Source: Siderastrea siderea
Taxonomy: Eukaryota; Cnidaria; Anthozoa; Scleractinia; Rhizangiidae
Length of the DNA: 64,000 nt
NCBI GenBank assembly: GCA_964030785.1
Contig: OZ034977.1
Location: 27,307,652-27,371,651, forward strand
Direction: 5' to 3'
The translations under genes and the position numbers were made by a program. Shown one piece after another: positions 58,966-64,000 of this stretch. A model generated the notes under the pieces. That model ran no database searches. It was not told the DNA's origin and saw only the letters and a list, made by a program, of their open reading frames with translations. Numbering within the stretch: position 1 is the first letter of the stretch; the number at the start of each line of letters is the position of its first letter.

Positions 58966-59623
58966 AGTGTTTTTCATGAAATTATGACCCTCTGCGATGC
59001 CGGTGCAGCGGGCGCAGGCGCTGCACCGGCATCGCAGAGGTCAGGGTTCGAATCCCGGCAAGCCTGATTTTTTCAGGCGTTCTTTTCGCAACTGCATAAG
59101 TTGCGTTAATAACTGCGAGGATCTTCTTTACATTTATTTCTTCATTCCGCAGTTCAAATATATGAATTTCATATATTCATAATTTCATCTTCATCTTTCC
59201 CGGGTATATTACGAACCAATTTAACGACCAGCTCCCAATTGGCTTGTTAGCTCAATTGGTTAGAGCGCTGCACCGGCATCGCAGAGGTCAGGGTTCGAAT
59301 CCCGGCAAGCCTGATTTTTTCAGGCGTTCTTTTCGCAACTGCATAAGTTGCGTTAATAACTGCGAGGATCTTCTCTACATTTATTTCTTCATTCCGCAGT
59401 TCAAATATATGAATTTCATATATTCATAATTTCATCTTCATCTTTCCCGGGTATATTACGAACCAATTTAACGACCAGCTCCCAATTGGCTTGTTAGCTC
59501 AATTGGTTAGAGCGCTGCACCGGCATCGCAGAGGTCAGGGTTCGAATCCCGGCAAGCCTGATTTTTTCAGGCGTTCTTTTCGCAACTGCATAAGTTGCGT
59601 TAATAACTGCGAGTGTTTTTCAT
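58966..59623 (+). mobile_element. Tandem tRNA-derived SINE array (247-bp period) flanked by 12-bp direct repeats
   Basis: The unit has a tRNA-like head (GGCTTGTTAGCTCAATTGG, then AGAGCGCTGCACCGGCATCG, then GGGTTCGAATCCC) and a tail of about 174 bp. CTGCACCGGCATCGCAG occurs at 59021, 59268 and 59515, exactly 247 bp apart. The first unit lacks the 5' part of its head and is preceded by an inverted copy (58991-59010 against 59019-59038). The last stops after AATAACTGCGA. AGTGTTTTTCAT stands at 58966-58977 and 59612-59623. ORFs across the units are not genes. Confidence 0.85.
59241..59313 (+). mobile_element. Complete tRNA-like head in array unit 2
   Basis: A box TAGCTCAATTGG and B box GGTTCGAATCC are intact. 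A six-pair acceptor stem (GGCTTG/CAAGCC) and a D stem (GCTC/GAGC) form, but the T stem has an A-G mismatch and the anticodon loop has C where U33 is expected (nominal anticodon GGC, Ala). It is best read as a SINE promoter derived from tRNA, possibly still transcribed by polymerase III. An identical head lies at 59488-59560. Confidence 0.7.
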
Positions 59624-59794
59624 ATCACATAAAGACACCACTCTTTTAACTCCTGAATTCGAGTTTTGTATAAAGAGAAGCTCTATCTCTTGTGACTGTT
59701 TGGACATTACACTGCATAAGAAATCGAGAATGTTTTCGCTCAAAATACTCCGCTAGGTGACCCATTTTCATTTTTCTTCGCAGTGATAGTAATG

Positions 59795-59947
59795 TAGACT
59801 GCTAGCAGTCCCTTTCTGGATAGTCGAGAGGGCGTGCCAAATTACCGAGCAAAAAAGCCGAAACCTCGCCGCGCTGTTCATGATAGCTCGCGCTCTCGGC
59901 TTTCGCTCGCCCTCTCGAGTATCCAGAAATGGACTGCCGGCAGTCTA
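59795..59947. mobile_element. 153-bp fold-back MITE
   Basis: TAGACTGCTAGCAGTCC at the left, GGACTGCCGGCAGTCTA at the right. Pairing goes on inward (TTTCTGGATA-TCGAGAGGGCG, then CGAGCAAAAAAGCCGA against TCGGCTTTCGCTCG). The tips are TA. Confidence 0.8.
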
Positions 59948-60366
59948 GTGGTTATATGATAAAGAATAAAAACTGTAAACTCGTACTACCTTCCCATAAT
60001 ACCTTCCTGAGGAGTCTGAGTGTTCTTTAGTTGCAGGGACTTTCCATCCAGCTGCTCTTCAAGACTTAAATTCTGCCCTTTTTTTTGAACTTTTCCGTAA
60101 CCTGTTGTATCAATGTAAGTAACTGAAGTGTGTTTTCTTTCATTTTTTTCTTTTTGTTTCATAATTTTGTCTTGTTTCGTGTTTTTTTTTATAAGGGACA
60201 GCATATTAACGTAAAATAGGAAAAAACCAGCTCAGCCCATCCCCAGGGTATCAAAAAACGAGGATCGAGTGGAAAGTTAAAGGACGGTATATTTAAACTA
60301 TATAAAACCAGAGCATGTTATGATAACAAAAATAATGATTTAATTTGGCCAAAGATTTTTTAACGA

Positions 60367-61634
60367 ACAAATCACCAACCTCGTTCCCAGGTTCCTCTCT
60401 CTTCCTCCCTAGAAAGTACCCTGGTTTCGGCTGGTCACGTGTCTCCCTTACGCAAACAGCTCCCCACCAGGGTGGACTCACTTTTCTTCAAGAAGCGAAG
60501 GGAAAAGCGAATGCAAATCTTTTCAAACAAAGGAATGGAAGTCATTAGCTCACTTGTTTTCAAAGACAGGGACGCTGAAAAAATCTGCAGTCTACTATCT
60601 GCGGCGTTTCAGAAGCACAAATAATGCAGATTTCCCATCAACAAAATATTTTGCGGTAGGCTCGATCTCTTTTCAATTTGCCGAAGGCGTTTGATAAGAA
60701 GCTGCTCGTATTGCCCGAACAAAATGTCACACACTCATTTGTTTGCTATATATTTTATTTATTGGCCCAATAATGCAAGTAAAATTCTGATAATAAAAGC
60801 CCACGCTGCACTTGTGTATTGTTATCTGCAAGCTTCAATGTAATGGTATAATCCTGCAGACCAGAGTAAAACCTTCTTGTCAACAAAGCTCTTAATTATA
60901 AATGTTATTTAGTTTAGAACATTTTTCATTTTCTCATGTCACTGTTTTGTGGTTAAAAAAGTTAGGTTTTTTTTTTTCGGTTAATCGGCGGTGTGAGAGC
61001 AATTTCGCCTACTCGACAGGAATAAAACAAATTACCTTCAAATTCTTACAAGAACAGTGGTTTCAGGTGGTTGGCGCGGCGTACTTAACCTGATTTTACC
61101 ATCGCGCCGTTTGTCTGTCTTGTGTACGGTTGCCGAAAATTCTGCTGCTCCTTGGAGATGCCAAAAATAAATCAGTCTTTCCTAATCCTTGACACTCCAT
61201 TTCATTTCGAGCTCCGTAAAGCATAGGGCCAACGTCTCTCCTTGTTGTAAATTTGTTATGTTGTGACTCGTGCCGGCTTCCGTTAACTATGGCGATGGCT
61301 AGCGACAGTGTTTTGAAATTCAGAGACTTGTAAACGTGTTTTTCTGAGTCGAAAATAACATGGACCGCTTCGATGTCGAACGCTCGTATGTAAGGAAGAA
61401 ATACTTGTCTATAACAGGAGTTCTTATCACCACAAATATTCCTGAAAAAGCTTACATCACCTCCGGTACTTTCCACCATTCTGACACTAGTGACAATCTT
61501 ACACTTTGCTACCCCTCCCCTGTAGCACATTCTTGTTAGCACCCAGATTTTGGGTGCCACGTGACCAGCCGAAACCAGGGTACTTATTCGAGGGAGGAAG
61601 AGAGAGGACCCTGGGTACGAGGTTGACAAATCAC
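60367..61634. mobile_element. TIR DNA transposon of 1250 bp with 9-bp TSD
   Basis: ACAAATCAC at 60367-60375 and 61626-61634 flanks inverted ends of about 72 bp (60376-60447 and 61552-61625) starting CAACCTCGT-CCCAGG. The right TIR reads on as CCTCTCTCTTCCTCCCTCGA and CCCTGGTTTCGGCTGGTCAC. A 9-bp TSD suggests a MULE-type element, and the CA tip also allows the P superfamily. The interior (about 1.1 kb) holds a 177-codon minus-strand frame (61629-61096, starting inside the right TIR) and a 61-codon plus-strand frame ending at 60624. Neither resembles a transposase I know. Confidence 0.8.
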
Positions 61635-62032
61635 TTTTGAAGGAAATCGAAATTTAAATAAAAACATCTGCACGTGTTCTACCGTAAAATCCTGCTAATT
61701 TATCTGCGCATGCACTTCGGGTAAATGCCTTAATAACGTTCCTTGAATTGACGTAATCTATTTCTCCTCGATCTGATTTGCCTAATATTTCTAAATCTTT
61801 TTCAAAAATACACTTTTCATTACACTGCTCATTGCGCCCGACAAATATTTTTTAATTATGTTTCTTTCTTAGCATCACAGGAGTTTGACTTTTTTAAAAA
61901 ATGTGATGTAGTTTTTAGTGTTTTTCTTTTATTGCCGTAAGTGTCATATTTTTGTATTTAAATAAAAAGTTTAAATCAATACTGTGTTATTCTTAGGAGT
62001 GCTTGTCTGTGGTATTTAGTAGTCAACCACTG

Positions 62033-62405
62033 TTAGAGGCCGATCACCTGAGCCGGGCTGGCCCGGTTAGCCGGTTCGCTCGGTTTGGCAAGAAGAATGC
62101 TCAGCCCGACGTTACAGGAGGCAAGCTAGCCCGGCAGCGGCTAAATTTAGAAGCTGTTGTGTGAAAAGATGGCCACAGCAAAGAGAACGAATCGAGTGAA
62201 ATATCGACCCTCTGGTGAGCCATTTTGCTCTGAAGCGCAATTTAGTCACACGAAAGTGTTGGCCCGGCTAGTCGGGATCCCGGCTAGCCAAGCTGACATT
62301 TTACCACGTAATCGCGATGTTGATGTTTGGCCTGTTTGATCCTAGCATGCAAACCGACCCAGCCCAGCTAATTGGGCCACCCAGCCTGATGTACTCGGCC
62401 CCTTA
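62033..62405. mobile_element. Harbinger/PIF-like MITE (367 bp) with TTA target duplication
   Basis: TTA at 62033-62035 and 62403-62405 flanks ends GAGGCCGATCACCTGAGCC (left) and GGGGCCGAGTACATCAGGC (right, reverse complement). A three-base TWA target and GGGCC-type tips are the PIF/Harbinger pattern. Copy 1 has the uninterrupted sequence CTGTTAGTAGTG at about 55136, which is the empty site. The internal 60-codon ORF (62157-62339) is not recognisable. Confidence 0.85.
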
Positions 62406-63059
62406 GTAGTGTATGGTGAATTCGCGAATGTGATTGGCCGAGTGGTGTATTTGATTTTTCGCAAGATACAGAAAGATCGTGCGTTAGGTCCTTGAAAACT
62501 TCCTTTAGACTTTAAGTCTCTAAATTTAAACGAGATATCTTTATGACAAAAAGGCTCACACTAATTTCCTCTTTTTGGTTGATCTATGGTAGCATATCAT
62601 ATTTTATAACAGTAGATCCTTAAGCTTTTAGTTGTCTCCGATGACTCGACGAGTTATCGAGGGTACGATTATGAAGAAAATGACCTGAAAGGGAGAAAAA
62701 CATCCACTTTGAGTTAGCGGGTGGCCTGTTTCGAGGGTTCGATTTACCCGGAGCTAATGATCTAGGGTATAGTATTTGTTCAGCGACTACAAGACCCCTC
62801 TTATAATATCCTTTTTCTAAGAAAACAGGAAGTTGTTACTGAATAAGTAATTTTCCGTTCCAAACGAGTAACGCCGCTTTCTGTGAAATTCATTTATCAT
62901 GTGTCATGCTACAGTTTTAGAATTTTAGGTTGTCTGTCCCGTGATATTGCTTCAAGAAACAGTCATCACGTGACGGGAAGACGTTTGTCTATATCGTTGC
63001 AATTTCGTTTCGATTCAGTTTAGTTTTGATCCCGCAAGCTGAGCTGGACGGTTTCTGCG

Positions 63060-63296
63060 ATGGCTAAAGAGGTAAAAAATGTCAGTGTGAAACAGTTGTC
63101 TCATAATTTGTTGCCCAATGACTGCCGATACAAGACGGCCAAAGACAAGAAGCAAGTCAGAATGGTTCGAGTGGTAATTACTTACTATACCGACTCAACA
63201 AAGAAGTCCACTGATACCGTTTCGATGGAGTGCTGTTGCGAGCACCAGGACCGGGCTGAGCAATCCCTCCGTGAAAGTCACGGACTGGTCGACTAG
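63060..63296 (+). CDS. Small ORF of unknown function, paralogue 2 (78 codons)
   Basis: Same reading as the ORF at 58053-58283: MAKEVKNVSVKQLSHN, KKQVRMVRVVITYYTDSTK and MECCCEHQ. It then ends LRESHGLVD after a small indel. The substitutions seen are P to R, R to K, L to V, M to K, G to D and T to S, several of them conservative. The duplicated flanks extend at least 400 bp either side, so conservation is not limited to the ORF. Function unknown. Confidence 0.45.
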   Translation: MAKEVKNVSVKQLSHNLLPNDCRYKTAKDKKQVRMVRVVITYYTDSTKKSTDTVSMECCCEHQDRAEQSLRESHGLVD

Positions 63297-63695
63297 TTGC
63301 TAATCTTTTTAATTGAAACTGGTGTAACTGCAGGATGCGTTTTCCTTATACTTCAATGGAACATTTATCTAATCAGAATAGAACTCATGGAACCGTGAAA
63401 CGTAGTACAGTAGCTTAGATGACAGCGTAAATACAAGATGCAAAGAAACACGGTGTAAGCGTAAAACGGATATGGACACGACAACCAAGAAAATTTTACA
63501 AAGTGAACACCAACGCTAAAAGGAACTTTGATGAGCGGAACTATTTCAAGATACAATCATCAATATCATGTACTCACGACTGTCCGCAGCTGTCATAAGG
63601 GTCATAACATGAACTTCAATTAGGACTCAAGTGCGCATCAGTACTGATCTCATACTTTCAATCAGTTGTGCCTTTTATCATGTATTTCTTAATTA

Positions 63696-64000
63696 CGGTT
63701 TAAAATAAATTTTAGTCAGGCTTATACTGGCTTTCCCTGCTAGCAGAGGTCTCTCAAGGCGAGAGAAAAATGAGATATGATAAGCTAGAGGCCTTATTCA
63801 AGTGCGAAAGGGCGTTCTACGCCTCATTCGTGGAATATTTGTGGTCGATTATAATTACGTTAGCTGTCAACTCCATTGTTTGAAACGAACGCTCAGAGCT
63901 ATTACAACAACAACAACAATAAACAATTATTGGACGAGGTTGAGCAAAATATCGTGATTTGTCAGTGGCGAGTGGATCAATTATTTGCCGATGCCGAAGG
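63696..64000. other. Right edge: partial MITE end and CAA repeat
   Basis: CCCTGCTAGCAGAGGTCTCTC (63738 onward) resembles the terminus of the fold-back element at 53183-53610. A short (CAA)n run lies at 63904-63921. No gene is seen. Confidence 0.5.

Larger units (their letters stand above)
61700..63695. repeat. Copy 2 of tandem duplication
   Basis: Collinear with 54835-58690 without its 2.3-kb interruption. Differences include a 367-bp MITE at 62036-62402 that copy 1 lacks. Anchors: CTGTGTTATT at 61982/55090, AGAAAGATCGTGC at 62471/55203, GATCCCGCAAGCTGAGCTGG at 63029/58020, and CAAGATACAATCATCAATAT at 63547/58537. Confidence 0.85.

Noticed and set aside
59241..59313. Functional tRNA-Ala(GGC) genes at 59241 and 59488
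   Set aside because: A/B boxes are intact, but the acceptor stem has only six clean pairs, the T stem has a mismatch, U33 is missing, and the sequence is part of a repeated SINE unit whose tail also occurs at 44.1 kb.
61096..61629. 177-codon minus-strand ORF as a host gene
   Set aside because: It starts inside the right terminal repeat of a transposon, has no recognisable domain, and has no paralogue in the window. Kept only as a question about element content.

Overview
This window looks like nuclear DNA from an anthozoan cnidarian, most likely a stony coral. The evidence is AT-rich sequence, genes cut into many small exons with GT-AG introns, metazoan-specific families, and SINE and MITE families of a type I associate with coral genomes. 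The species assignment is an inference; I could run no search. There are no bacterial operons, CRISPR arrays or rRNA genes.

Layout. (1) 1-180: mixed tetranucleotide microsatellites. (2) 500 to about 7562, minus strand: the 5' half of an L1CAM/neuroglian-type cell-adhesion gene, with a signal-peptide exon and six Ig domains in nine coding exons. The FN3, transmembrane and cytoplasmic parts would lie left of base 1. Its 2.2-kb intron between Ig1 and Ig2 carries a 1.7-kb inverted repeat. (3) About 8.3-40.6 kb: some 32 kb with no protein gene I can defend. It contains an old collinear tandem duplication (about 19.3-23.9 kb against 24.3-32.3 kb), a dispersed block of about 80 bp, tRNA-derived SINE heads and several short DNA transposons with readable target-site duplications (TSDs). 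(4) 40686-53976, plus strand: a complete or nearly complete GRAMD4 gene of 18 coding exons (534 codons), whose reading phase is consistent across all 17 introns. The introns hold a LINE fragment and several hairpin or TIR elements. (5) 54-64 kb: a second tandem duplication (about 54.8-58.7 and 61.7-63.7 kb) carrying twin 76/78-codon ORFs of unknown function. A 247-bp SINE array, a TIR element with a 9-bp TSD and a Harbinger-like MITE sit between or inside the copies.

The two recognised genes do different jobs, in surface adhesion and in membrane or lipid contact and apoptosis-related signalling. Nothing suggests they work together. The most informative material for discovery is mobile and duplicated DNA. 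In several cases the paralogous copy supplies the empty insertion site, so events can be ordered in time.
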